Origin: Nematostella vectensis
Taxonomy: Eukaryota > Cnidaria > Anthozoa > Actiniaria > Edwardsiidae
Direction of reading: 5' to 3'
Length of the DNA stretch: 64,000 nt
Assembly (NCBI RefSeq): GCF_932526225.1
Contig: NC_064043.1
Span: 3,683,001-3,747,000, forward strand
The notes beneath the pieces are model-generated. The model saw only the letters and a list, made by a program, of their open reading frames with translations. It ran no database searches and was not told the DNA's origin. Numbering within the stretch: position 1 is the first letter of the stretch; the number at the start of each line of letters is the position of its first letter. Of the stretch, positions 48,901 to 58,295 are shown in pieces. Both the position numbers and the translations under genes were made by a program.

Positions 48901-51194
48901 TAGGCGAGTTGCGCTAGGCGAGTTGGGCTAGGCGAGTTGCGCTAGGCGAGTTGGGCTAGGCGAGTTGCGCTAGGCGAGTTGGGCTAGGCGAGTTGCGCCA
49001 GGCGAGTTGGGCTAGGCGAGTTGCGCTAGGCGAGTTGCGCTAGGCGAGTTGCGCTAGGCGAGTTGGGCTAGGCGAGTTGGGCTAGGCGAGTTGGGCTAGG
49101 CGAGTTGGGCTAGGCGAGTTGGGCTAGGCGAGTTGGGCTAGGCGAGTTGCGCTAGGCGAGTTGGGCTAGGCGAGTTGCGCTAGGCGAGTTGGGCTAGGCG
49201 AGTTGCGCCAGGCGAGTTGGGCTAGGCGAGTTGCGCTAGGCGAGTTGCGCTAGGCGAGTTGGGCTAGGCGAGTTGGGCTAGGCGAGTTGGGCTAGGCGAG
49301 TTGCGCTAGGCGAGTTGGGCTAGGCGAGTTGCGCTAGGCGAGTTGGGCTAGGCGAGTTGCGCTAGGCGAGTTGGGCTAGGCGAGTTGCGCTAGGCGAGTT
49401 GGGCTGCAATATTATGCAAAAGGGGACTACTTAAGAAGCGAGTCGGGTTCTTTGGGGGGAATAAGCGGTGAACATTAAACGCGGACCTGGTCTTTGATGC
49501 TACTCGAACTTTTTGTTTATTATTGTTTATTATTTTGTTTAAAAACCAAACAGACCCTACCGCTTAATTCCGTATTATCTTTTTCGAAATAGGAAGGGCC
49601 GTTTGTAAAAGGGTTGGTCAATTTTGTGTGCTTAACACAGCCCTTTTAAGGCGATGCTAGAGGCTGCGTGAAATATTCGGTGCGAAAAAGTTTATTTGAT
49701 CCTAAGAAAGACGAATTTAGATACAAAAGAGCCGTTATAAAGAGACATAGACCTAAAAAAGACCCTCAGCAACACCTGTGTTATTGCTTTTCTTCTAAAT
49801 AAAAGACATGTGTAACAAAGGTAAAAGTAACTACCTAAAAAAACAAATTTAATCGCAAATATCGAAATTTTCCAAATTGGAAATGGATGGTTTACCGCAC
49901 TTGTAACTTTTCTAGGTTGACAAACTGGCGATTGAAAGAGACTCTTTAAACAATTATAGATCAAATCAATACCCAGATATTTATTGTACAATCAACGGTC
50001 CCTTTAAGGCTTGGCTCAGTCGAGGGTTCAAGTTAAATTTACCACTATTGTCATTTCTAAGTAGAGTCGACAATACAGTCTGGTTTGGGAGTCGAAAAGC
50101 AATCTGGTGTTTATCTTACCAGCTGATAAAGCGAAGAGTGTCCACGCTATCACTGTAATAAGAACAAAAAAATCACGTTACATGAGAATACATTCAGTAA
50201 ACTTGGTGTTTATACATACCTTCCTAGTGCCAAATGGGAATAATGGCAGGTTTTTCTCTTTCACGTTTTTTCTTTTGAAATTTTGTTTTGTTTCTTTATC
50301 ACTTCCGTTTATTTTTACATTTATAATTATATACCATGCAATTTGGAAATCAAGAGAGCATAGAGAAATTAAACTATTAGCAATCTCATCAGATATGTTT
50401 ATTCAGAGTATTTGAAACACGTTAGAAATTTTCAGACGGAAAGAAATACAGAATAAGAAATTGACATAAATATTAATATTATTATTCAGGTTGTAATTAT
50501 TTTTTAAAGTTTTTTTTTAGGTTAAAGCATGGCTTTAAAACGCCTTGTCTTATTGTCATGCATATCTTGGTTCTTTTAGTAACAATCTTTTCCATTACTC
50601 TGGTTCCAGAGCCTTGAATTAGATATTAGATCTCGAATTAAATTACCTCGCTGGCCACTAAATCATAAATAGAGAGACGTTCGAGGATCTGGAACCAGGG
50701 TACTTTTCCATGGGTTTGATGCGTCTTTACTTCTTGACAACATCTTGTGCCTTTTGCAAGTTTGGCACATTGTCTCACCAAATACAGACTTACTAACGAG
50801 AATTCGCGCTCAAAACAATTCGGTTCTTTCCGATTCATCAATCATACAGGCTTGGGTTATCTGTGGGAGACGTTGTACGTTCTTGTAGGCGGGGAAGTTT
50901 TTGTTATGTCAATATTTAACTAGGTAAATCTGTCAATAATAAAAGTCACGCTTCTAAATGCGTAGCCTTCTTTCGTTGCATCTCGCTTCGTCGCTTACGA
51001 GTTTGTGAAAGTCGAATAAATTCGCGTTGCATAGATCGATAGAAACGAGTGGCTTCATTTCGTTTGAACAGTCAGGAAGTAATAAGGTCATAAGCAAATA
51101 AACAAGACGATGACACGCGTAGTCAAAGGAGAACTGTTTTGACAATCAACTCACCGAAAGTGTAGGCGACCTGAGGAGGTGAGGACTCGAGCAT
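42570..51194 (-). CDS. Two-CUB-domain type I membrane protein, six exons, 402 aa
   Basis: The whole gene is reconstructed from splice sites. CDS exons: 51194-51155, 50152-50120, 46380-46015, 45320-45130, 44497-44278, 42928-42570. All junctions are GT-AG and the phases match (1,1,1,0,1), for 1209 nt in total. The protein has a signal peptide made from exons 1 and 2 (hydrophobic core VAYTF then IAWTLFALSA). CUB1 is in exon 3 (STPHFPEYYPHRISCEW, CDYVEIRDG, LIGKFC, LWVKFYSD). CUB2 is in exons 4 and 5 (GTFSSP, CTWLVRAG, VRDG, LIAEFC, MWIRFQYG). The last exon holds a membrane helix (VGILCASFTLMALLTFFMV) and a cytoplasmic tail of about 90 residues with YYCTYC. CUB domains bind proteins at the cell surface, so a receptor or co-receptor role is likely. 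It resembles NETO-like proteins but lacks an LDLa module. Introns are loaded with satellites. The exon 1 and 2 assignment is inference; the domains are certain. Confidence 0.8.
43019..44215. repeat. 26-27-bp minisatellite in CUB gene intron 5
   Basis: About 45 copies of TTGTACAGGGTATTTAACCT followed by a variable C run (CCCC to CCCCCCC). Unit length varies mainly through that C run. The array fills most of intron 5 (44277-42929). Confidence 0.97.
44278..44497 (-). CDS. CUB gene exon 5: second half of CUB2
   Basis: Acceptor CCCATCTTTAG ends at 44498 and the donor is GAAG|GTACCC. It encodes VRDGMNETSRLIAEFCHS, MWIRFQYG and GFMAKYEEHSC, the classical second half of a CUB domain, then a short linker. 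The first 20 bases and the acceptor are duplicated five more times upstream. Confidence 0.85.
44479..44778 (-). repeat. 50-bp repeat x6 carrying the exon 5 splice acceptor
   Basis: Six units at an exact 50-bp step (44479, 44529, 44579, 44629, 44679, 44729). On the minus strand each contains CATCTTTAG|GTCAGAGATG(G/A)GATGAAC, that is the 3' splice site and the first bases of exon 5. Only the copy nearest the exon keeps the CUB reading frame. Confidence 0.95.
45130..45320 (-). CDS. CUB gene exon 4: first half of CUB2
   Basis: Acceptor CAATCACAG ends at 45321 and donor CATACAG|GTGAGC begins at 45129. It encodes YLSDRSGTFSSPKTSASC, CTWLVRAG and CGCNRIQ. A competing acceptor CTATCTCAG, 27-29 bp inside the exon, was rejected because its phase does not match exon 3. 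Confidence 0.8.
46015..46380 (-). CDS. CUB gene exon 3: complete CUB1
   Basis: Acceptor ATATTGCAG ends at 46381 and donor AAAA|GTAAGT starts at 46014. A whole CUB domain lies on one phase 1-1 exon: RRCPADG, then GEISTPHFPEYYPHRISC, EFTHFDLEYC, CDYVEIRDG, LIGKFCESS and GFRAVYTAQ. Phase 1-1 exons are typical of shuffled CUB modules. Confidence 0.92.
46381..46451 (-). repeat. Duplicated acceptor-containing unit next to exon 3
   Basis: The sequence GGGCTGCAATAT (minus strand ATATTGCAGCCC, the exon 3 acceptor) occurs at 46378 and again near 46419. Each copy is followed by AAGGGGA(T/C)TAC and (A/T)AGAG(C/G)CGAG. A third copy lies at about 49402 on the far side of the 14-bp arrays. The array thus grew inside a tandem duplication of the splice-site region. 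Confidence 0.75.
46452..47968. repeat. 14-bp satellite, block 1, about 108 copies, in CUB gene intron 2
   Basis: Unbroken head-to-tail GCGAGTTGGGCTAG with a frequent variant GCGAGTTGCGCTAG. The mix of the two variants and rare markers (GCGCCAG at 47425 and 47789) forms higher-order patterns. Non-coding, GC-rich against an AT-rich background. Confidence 0.98.
47969..48252. other. Unique island between satellite blocks
   Basis: 284 bp of non-repetitive sequence inside the intron 2 satellite. No coding, splice-site or RNA feature recognised. It may be an insertion or the remnant of the original intron. Confidence 0.6.
48253..49404. repeat. 14-bp satellite, block 2, about 82 copies
   Basis: Same unit and same variants as block 1. 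The rare GCGCCAG marker recurs at 48379, 48575, 48995 and 49205, at exact multiples of 14 (14, 30 and 15 units), showing segmental duplication of multi-unit blocks. It ends in GGGCTGCAATATTATGCA, a copy of the sequence that precedes block 1. Confidence 0.98.
50120..50152 (-). CDS. CUB gene exon 2: 33-nt signal-peptide microexon
   Basis: Minus strand: TTCTTATTACAG|TGATAGCG...CAGCTG|GTAAGA. The 33 nt are in phase 1-1 and encode IAWTLFALSA, an ideal signal-peptide core that joins in frame to ARRCPADG of exon 3. Strong splice sites and the fitting phase support it, but its small size leaves room for chance. Confidence 0.6.
51155..51194 (-). CDS. CUB gene exon 1: start codon and signal-peptide N-terminus
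   Basis: ATG at 51194 on the minus strand, then LESSPPQVAYTF and donor TTTCG|GTGAGT. Phase 1 joins to exon 2, giving a Val and a continuous hydrophobic core. The upstream in-frame TGA supports this Met as the start. Inference from signals only. Confidence 0.5.
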
Positions 51195-53060
51195 CGTGCG
51201 ACTAGCGGTGAGCGCTCGGGCAAGCTCATGTCAATAGATTTCCCGGCTTGTGTGGATGTGTCAGCCTTAAGGTCATGGCTAACAAACGGATTGCAAGATG
51301 GCGAAATAATAGTGAGCTTCTTGTCAATATTACATAGGGTGGTAGAGTCGGAATGGTTGACAGCCCTAAACCCCTCTCAAAGCCGCAATAACGGATAAAA
51401 ACATTGTGACAAGACGCAACAGCTTCTAATCCTTCCCAGCAGTGCGATACAAAAAAAAAGGGGTTGGCCCCTTAAAACAGACTCTCCTTTTCGCAATTAA
51501 TGTTCTTTTTCACACACTGCGCACTGTGTAATTAATAGCTGTTAAACCTCATTTGTCGTTGCAGAATAAATGGCTGTAATTATGTGTCTTTCAAATGAAC
51601 ATTTCTCTTGCAGGAGTGTTTAATCTATGACTTCTCCAAACAGTCATTAGTAGGGAGAAAGGAAAGGCGAATATTTAGTTCTGACATTTTACGAGCCTGT
51701 TATTAACTGCCTTTGAATGGGCGATAAATCTTCGCGCATAATGCAACCGTGTCACATATATTGGCCTCCTTGTCAAAACACAAACTATTTCATAACTATT
51801 TCTGCATGCATAATTCAATCAAGTTTATTTCATATATAGTATAATTACAAAAATGCAAAAAATAAGTGATGATTAGGAGTCTACTAAAAAGCACGAGGTG
51901 TAGACCCCTTTCACAATTTACAAAATGATTATATCAAAACTAGGTTTAACTCAAAACCAGGGAAATCCGTCATGTCGAAAGAAATGCAGTCGGGCAATAG
52001 GCGACAAGTTTGCGCGACGATACTGATTTGCTTTAGCATTGCTACTTTTCGGGGTTGAACATTAGAAGCTAATTTTAACGTCGTAATCAGCTAGCTATGA
52101 GAAACAGGAAAACGTAGAATAGAATAGTTTCTACGTATGCTGTGAGAATGTTAATTCGACTTCACATTTCCTAGGAGGTTGGTATTCTTTTTAAAGATCA
52201 GAGGCTTTGAAAGCAAGCTACTGCTTCAAAAAACGAAAGACCCTATTAAATGTTACTAAATTCATTTTTCGTTGGCTTTTCTGTATCAAAATAACCATTT
52301 ACCGAATGACCCCTCCAACGGTCCCATGGTACATTTTCCCGCAAAAATATCATGTCTCTGCGGAGCTTACAGCTTGACTACTGCATGATTTTTTTTACTA
52401 CTGAAAAAAACGCCATGAAAAGGAAGTACGTTGATTTTGATATTGCGCTGTTGTGTGTGGTGTCTTAATCCTCTTCTGAGATCATGGACCATTCCTTAGC
52501 TTGAGAAATAGCGATGTCGGACTTAAGATTCTAAGCCGACCTCAGCTTGGTCTGTGTGGCGCCGGTTGAGACACGGATACGATAAACACGTATCATTAGA
52601 TTTAAGAGCCCAGATTAACTCCTAACTTGTCACTTTGTTAGAAAAGACGGACAGCTTTCATTTTAAGTTGTCATATTTTTAGTAAAGGGACTTGAAAATG
52701 TCAAATAGACTGACAAATGATCCCAATTTATCTCCCATTTATCTCAATGCACGCGCTTTCAAGATTCCCATTTGTTCATAAAAATGACGTTCAAAAACGA
52801 CGTTCAAAAAGCGTTGGAAAAATCTATATATTACGAGTTGTGAGGAGCGCTAATATTGAACCTTGTGAAATTACATCATATCACTCTATAAAATGTTTAA
52901 TATGAGACTATCAATGCGATAAAAATATGATAAAATTATAGCAAAGAAAATAAATGAAATAAAAGAATCTATATCTGTACCAAGTTGTCTTGCTTCGTAC
53001 AGTTATATGCTCTTTTATAAATATAAATATATTCCCGAGCATCAAGCTGTTATAGACAAA
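51195..53060. other. 5' flank of the CUB gene and intergenic
   Basis: AT-rich, with no domain-bearing frame. No clear TATA box was recognised for the minus-strand CUB gene. Confidence 0.4.
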
Positions 53061-53244
53061 TTCAGAAGCGGATCTAAGGGGAGGGCTTAAAGGGTTTAAC
53101 CAGCCCCCCCCCCCCCCCCCCCCCCCTTTTGGGATGCCAGAAAGCCAAATGTAACAAAAAAAAAATAACCCCTACCCCTTTGTCACTGAGCCAACCCCCC
53201 CCCCCCCCCCCCCCTTTAGCGAAAAACTAGATCCGCTCCTGAAA
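53061..53244. mobile_element. MITE with poly-C tracts and inverted ends
   Basis: Left end TTCAGAAGCGGATCTA and right end CTAGATCCGCTCCTGAAA are inverted repeats. Inside are two long C runs (about 53103-53126 and 53196-53214) separated by roughly 70 bp. About 184 bp, non-coding. Confidence 0.75.
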
Positions 53245-53285
53245 TTTAATGATGAGGTTGCGTGGTTTTCAAAGGCAGAACTGTT

Positions 53286-53335
53286 TGGCCTTTAGACTCC
53301 TTGCCGATTAAAATCAGCAAGGAGTCTAAAGGCCA
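53286..53335. repeat. Perfect 19-bp hairpin
   Basis: TGGCCTTTAGACTCCTTGC at 53286-53304 is perfectly inverted at 53317-53335, around a 12-nt loop that contains a further GAT/ATC pairing. It could be a small foldback element or a structured RNA. Nothing in the flanks decides between them. Confidence 0.7.
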
Positions 53336-53454
53336 CAACGACTTACAAAATCGCGTCTGCAAAAGGAGACAATATACCATGAACGGTCGCGACCCAAATA
53401 TACGGATTGTGATTGGCTCGTATAGACAGTGTATCAAGTGTATGTTGCAACAAC

Positions 53455-54330
53455 TGGTGTGTGGGAGGGGGGGGGGGGGGGTTATATAGCCCGCCACCAC
53501 TGAAGTTGTGGGGGGGGGAGGGGTATCACCCGCCACTAGCAACCTATTTTAAAAGTCGGGTCCCTAGCTTGGATGGTTCCTCGTCACCATGTGGGGGGGG
53601 GGGGGGACACCTTTTTTTTTAAGGCGGGTCCCTAGTTTGGAGAATTGTTTTGACCTCGTCCATTAGAGAAAGGAAAACTGCTATTTCCAGTATAAGGGAA
53701 ACTGTTATTTCTAATGAAAAAAGAAAACTGGTTTTTCTAATGAAAGGAAAACTGTTATTTCCAATGAAAGGAAAACCGTTATTTCCAATAATAACACCCC
53801 CGGGTTATGTTTGTCGCACGCAATGCGCGTGACTCGTATGTACTTCTGCCTGTAGGCGCATATGTTTTTTTTATTTGCTCATTTTCCCTCTCTAAGTATC
53901 ATCCTGCATTAAAATATTTTCCCTTATGGTTAAATCAAAATGGAGCCATGCAGCCGTGCCATTGGATATGTTAAAAATATGTTAAAAATATGTTAAAAAT
54001 ATGTTAAAAATATGTTAAAAAACCCCTACCAACACATCTGAGGCATGCAATTGCAATTCCATCTGCTTCAAGACTTCTAATTAAATACAGAATTAAAATG
54101 CAGTATTAAGGCAATCAAGAGTATAAATCAATCTTAGCTATTTTCCTATACACTCAGATCCTGACAAGTACTATTGACTATGATAGATTTGGCTACAATT
54201 TATCTGTCAAAGCAGCTATGCGTTAAATTAATTATCCATTTATCAAATCGAGTGGGTGTTGATTCGGTATTCTCTCATAATATAAATGAAATGTGGTGAG
54301 GGTAAGTTGGGCAGGAGGGGGGGGGGGGGG
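53455..54330. repeat. Cluster of poly-G tracts and short tandem repeats
   Basis: Long G runs at about 53464-53480, 53510-53522, 53592-53606 and 54316-54340. A 27-bp repeat around GAAAGGAAAACTGTTATTTC lies at 53670-53790, and five copies of ATATGTTAAAA at about 53968-54020. Non-coding. Confidence 0.75.
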
Positions 54331-54698
54331 GGGGGGGGGTGAAGGAGTCTATTTAGGGACAGACAGGGAACCCGCCGCCCTTGGCCGCCAAAATGGAGGT
54401 CATTTCTTATTAGGATCATCAAAAACTTTTTCTTTTTCTATATGAAACCTATGACACCCCTCCCCTTCCCCAAGCATATCCTGGGAACGCCGCCTTGGCC
54501 TCTCTTTACCCCGATCTATTGTATGACTCCATATGAGATCGCACTTCCTTAAAAGGGTCATGTTGCAGCTCTTAGAGGTTTTCACCTCATTGGATTGATG
54601 CACCACAAAACAATGGGAAACAAAAAAAAGGGACAGGAATACAATAGAACAATAGGTAATCCAGTCAGTTACGTTTGGCCTTACTAGCGGGCTGCTAC

Positions 54699-54929
54699 GA
54701 TCTAAGCTGTGGTTCAAAGCACTTCGTTCGAGTCGAAGTCGCCCTGCAGTTTTTTTTTGCCGATGAAGTTTAACTGAGGTAAACCGGCTATGCCATGCTG
54801 ACGAGTCCTAATAAGGACGAAACAGCTGTCCATGGTTGCCGAACTGCACGGGTAATAGACTGTGCTAGCGTCCTGTCTTGGCCCGACTGGTGCCAATGTG
54901 TGTATGCTAGTGTGCTTTTAAAGTCCACA
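54699..54929 (+). mobile_element. Hammerhead-bearing repeat (Penelope pLTR / retrozyme-like), unit 1
   Basis: A 231-bp unit almost identical to 55055-55283, beginning GATCTAAGCTGTGG and ending TTTTAAAGTCCACA. It contains the hammerhead at 54784-54840. Hammerheads inside short direct repeats are known from Penelope-like retroelements and from small metazoan retrozymes. No reverse transcriptase is present between or beside the units, so a non-autonomous element is the better fit. Confidence 0.75.
54784..54840 (+). ncRNA. Type I hammerhead ribozyme 1
   Basis: A self-cleaving RNA motif with every core element visible. Stem I is CCATG/CATGG plus the outer GGC/GCC. Core CUGACGA is at 54798-54804. 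Stem II GUCC/GGAC has loop UAAUAA. GAAA is at 54819-54822. Stem III is short (AC, loop AGCU, GU), followed by C54830, after which cleavage is expected (GUC). Stem I is open, so type I. The minimal stem III predicts weak monomer activity and possible action as a dimer, as known for Penelope-type hammerheads. Confidence 0.9.
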
Positions 54930-55054
54930 TTTATTTATACATACTCGCAAGGATAGTTTGGCTATACGACGGAGTTTTAGACTAGCAAAGGTCGCATGCG
55001 TGATCCGCACAATTGGCATCACGCTAGCCCGGTCGCAGCTCTAGATCCCACATG

Positions 55055-55283
55055 GATCTAAGCTGTGGTTTAAAGCACTTCGTTCGAGTCGAAGTCGCCC
55101 TGCAGTTTTTTTGCCGATGAAGTTTAACTGAGGCAAACCGGCTATGCCATGCTGACGAGTCCTAATAAGGACGAAACAGCCGTCCATGGTTGCCGAACTG
55201 CACGGGTAATAGACTGTGCTAGCGTCCCGTCTTGGCCCGACTGGTGCCAATGTGTGTATGCTAGTGTGCTTTTAAAGTCCACA
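55055..55283 (+). mobile_element. Hammerhead-bearing repeat, unit 2
   Basis: A direct copy of 54699-54929 differing at only a few positions. It is separated from unit 1 by about 125 bp of unique sequence that is not repeated on the outer sides. That layout, direct repeat-short insert-direct repeat, recalls the pLTR structure of Penelope elements reduced to a minimum. Confidence 0.75.
55138..55194 (+). ncRNA. Type I hammerhead ribozyme 2
   Basis: Same fold as ribozyme 1, offset by exactly 354 nt: CUGACGA at 55152-55158, GUCC/GGAC stem II, GAAA at 55173-55176, stem III loop AGCC instead of AGCU, cleavage expected after C55184. The only change within the catalytic region lies in the stem III loop, where it should not matter. 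The core is conserved in both copies. Confidence 0.9.
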
Positions 55284-55742
55284 AAAAATATAGCTATACA
55301 TAAAACATGAGATATGTTTGATGTCAAATAAGGCCTTCATATAAACCCCTTGCTATAAAAAACTATAAATAGATAAAACATGTTATAATTTTTATGACAA
55401 ATAAGGACAAAGAAATACGGGGGACATATCCTTCGTAATTGTTGAGCTGTGTTGGGCTGTTTGCACTAGATAATGCGATTGAGAATACCGTCTCGTATAA
55501 GGATAAGCACACTGGACTCCCGTTATAATCCTTAATCTTCGGGTCAGATTCTGATGAGAGTATCAAGATTGATGGATCAGTGGGCTTTTTAGATGTTTAT
55601 TTTTTAAACAAAAAATAATACTTCCAACTAATTAATTATAAAACTAATAGATTGCTATCTTTTCAGCGTAAATTCACACCGAGACCGCGGCCTTGCAAAG
55701 CACTTACTCTTCAATTTTGATTTTGGATGCGTTTACAGAAAA

Positions 55743-55860
55743 AATAAACAAACAAACAAACAAACAAACAAACAAACAAACAAACAAACGAAGGAACGAA
55801 CGATCGAACGAACACACAAACAGACAAACAAACAGACAGAGAAACAAACAAACAAACAAG
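55743..55860. repeat. (AAAC)n microsatellite
   Basis: About 12 perfect AAAC units followed by degenerate AAAC/GAAC/GACA units. Open frames across it are low-complexity artefacts. Confidence 0.95.
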
Positions 55861-58295
55861 GCGTAATTTCCTTCGAAAGTAAACAAAAAAAAGCAGAAAG
55901 CAGAACATTGATATAACATTATAGTACGGATTCGCTTAGGAATCCGTTATCTTTACAAGAGTCAACCTGTTCTGGATTATATACTCTCGACTACTTTTTT
56001 CACCCTATTTACTATTTTTTTTGTCCGCAAACCTTTTTTTAATTTTTTTTGTGAGATTCTTTTGTTTATTTTTTCATGCAATAGAATTATACGTTTATTT
56101 TGTGCATTATTTTATTCAGCAGCTTGCAAGGGGCGGCAAACTGACTGACCACACGTCAGTAAAAATTGAGTGTAATCTAACGCGACCTTAGCGCTTTAGC
56201 ACATAAGACGCTTGGTGATAAGGCAAGACGTTGTATTTTTATCCCTTAGAAATGCGTGCAATCCTCTTTCTAGATAATCCCGGCTGTGTTGTGGTCAAGA
56301 TATGAGCACCACAGACCTCGTGGGGAAGCATTTATCATCTCTAAGACGATTACCCCGAGCCATGTGGGATAAACAAATGTTCTCAAGGATCAGAACGGAC
56401 AACGCGAATAACACACAAGATATTTGCAATATCTAGTCTAAAGGCGATTAAAGATCGCATGTTAGTTAAAAACCTTAGTGTAAGATGTTTTAAAAATTTT
56501 CGCTCATGTGGGATCAACTAAACTGTTCTTTCAGATAAAGACAATAAAAGATCAAAATAGTGACGACCTCCTAACTTCCTGTGTGAGATTTATGAACCAT
56601 TCCACAAATCGTAGTGATATTACTAGAATGCATCAAATACCGAGTCTATAAAGCAGACATTAAATCATAAACTGTTTATATTTACGTTACCGTTATTTGA
56701 TGTTACGAACGGTAAATCAAGGAGTTTGGATATTCGATTATTCCAAAAAAAAGACATACTCACCTGCCTTCCAAAGTGATCAAAATATTAGAATAAGTGA
56801 GAAATGAGACAGAGATAAATGTAATGTTAGAAATTGAATTAATTCAAGTGCCGTTGGCACGAGACGTCACTGCACCTTTCAACAGGGCAATGACAATAAT
56901 GAGAAGGGTAAAGCTTCAAGGAAAACTTTTTTCAAGAAATATGACTTGTCTGATAACGAAAACATAGGGCTACAACTTAGTAACTGCTTAATATGGAATA
57001 TGTTACATACTACAGCACGGGTATAAGAAACTAGCGGTGATCTGTTCTTTTACAGCGTAATATTGACTGTATGTATGCGAATATTACTTGAGCTATTATT
57101 ACTTAAGTTCAAAGTCTTTTGAAATAGCCTGTTTTCTTTTTCCTAATCGACAGCAGCGTTTATATTCAAACCTGCCCCTGACAGGCAAGTCAGTGACAAG
57201 GAAATTCCGACTTACCAATATAGCTCGAGATATTTCTAGTGTCTCCCGCTTGTCTGTAGAGTACCATGACCTTTCGGAGCTGACTGTGGACTGTACGAAA
57301 ACGTTCCTTATGAGAAATACACAACTTGTTTTTCTTACGAGGTACACCGTGCGTGGCACCAGGCCCCAACTAGACCCTGTACAACAGCCGTCGTGTTTTA
57401 TTAGTATTTTTTATCAATACCCCTAACGATTATTCCTGAATTTCAGCTTAATTCTAATCAAGCGTTTAAGGGTTGTGCAAGACCAGCTTAGCAGATCTAA
57501 TGCCACTTCAATTTCCTGAAGAAGAAGGATTATGTTTGCGTGAGCGATGCCAAATCATACGATAGCGAGCGAAGCCCGCCTATTCGCGCTCTTAACTACT
57601 TATAGAAGGATCATTCCTTCAGGCTTACTCCCAACCAGACTCGGCTTTGCCTTCTAGTCTCACTGCCATCATGGTTTTATTGTAGTTTGTACAAACATCA
57701 CGTGTTTTTGCGCTTATCCGCTTATTGTTTAAAAAGCGGTCATGTCCTTTAGCCCACTTAGGCGAACTGATAAAGGAGATGTCAGTCCCAATATCTCATG
57801 TCAATCTCAACGTGTCGCATGCTCGCAAACCCAGAGGTCTTTGCGGGGACTCCCAAAGGTCCCTACCCCTGAAGGGGGTAAAACGGGAACAAGGAACAAT
57901 GGCGCCAATGTGTGTATGCTATGTGCTGTTTAAGTCCACTTGATCGTTGATCTAGACCGGGAATGGGATCTTAACTTCTATGAGCGTGAGCGGAATTTGT
58001 GATAAACAGCGAACGAGAAAACAAGAATTGAGGAAAACTGAGAAAGAAAGATGGCACAGGAGACGGGTAAGACTCCACCCTCTACCCCCCCCCCCCCCCC
58101 CCCCAGTACCCAGCAGTAAACACCTGTCAGTAGACTGTCTGTAAGATATAGATAGCTGTGTGCGGGGAGGGAATGGGGGAGGGGAAACTAACTAGTGGGT
58201 TAATAAGCAGGGACACGATCAATTTATAATTGCCACATTTTACAGACTCGGTTTTACTTTGCATTAATTGTTAATTACATTTAACCATACACTAT
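55861..58295. other. Intergenic; possible unknown exon near 57100-57420
   Basis: Mostly AT-rich and featureless. Around 57099-57420 both strands are open and have splice-like signals (plus: acceptor CTAATCGACAG; minus: donor TATTG|GTAAGT), but no domain is recognised. At about 57893-57940, CGCCAATGTGTGTATGCTA and TTTAAGTCCAC match the 3' end of the hammerhead repeats, marking a solo fragment without a ribozyme core. A C run lies at about 58086-58105. Confidence 0.4.

Noticed and set aside
54714-55250. Duplicated 60-70-codon minus-strand frame starting MAPVGPR
   Set aside because: Runs antisense through the hammerhead repeats. Conservation is explained by the DNA duplication.
55704-55919. Leu/Cys/Phe/Val-rich membrane protein on the minus strand
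   Set aside because: A translation of the AAAC microsatellite.
57099-57420. Possible exon, open on both strands with splice-like borders
   Set aside because: The strand cannot be decided and no domain is recognised. It does not join in phase to the LamG start exon in any convincing way.
57740-57900. A third hammerhead, because CTGATAAAG lies upstream of the shared repeat end
   Set aside because: The core needs CUGANGA followed by a stem and GAAA; none is present.
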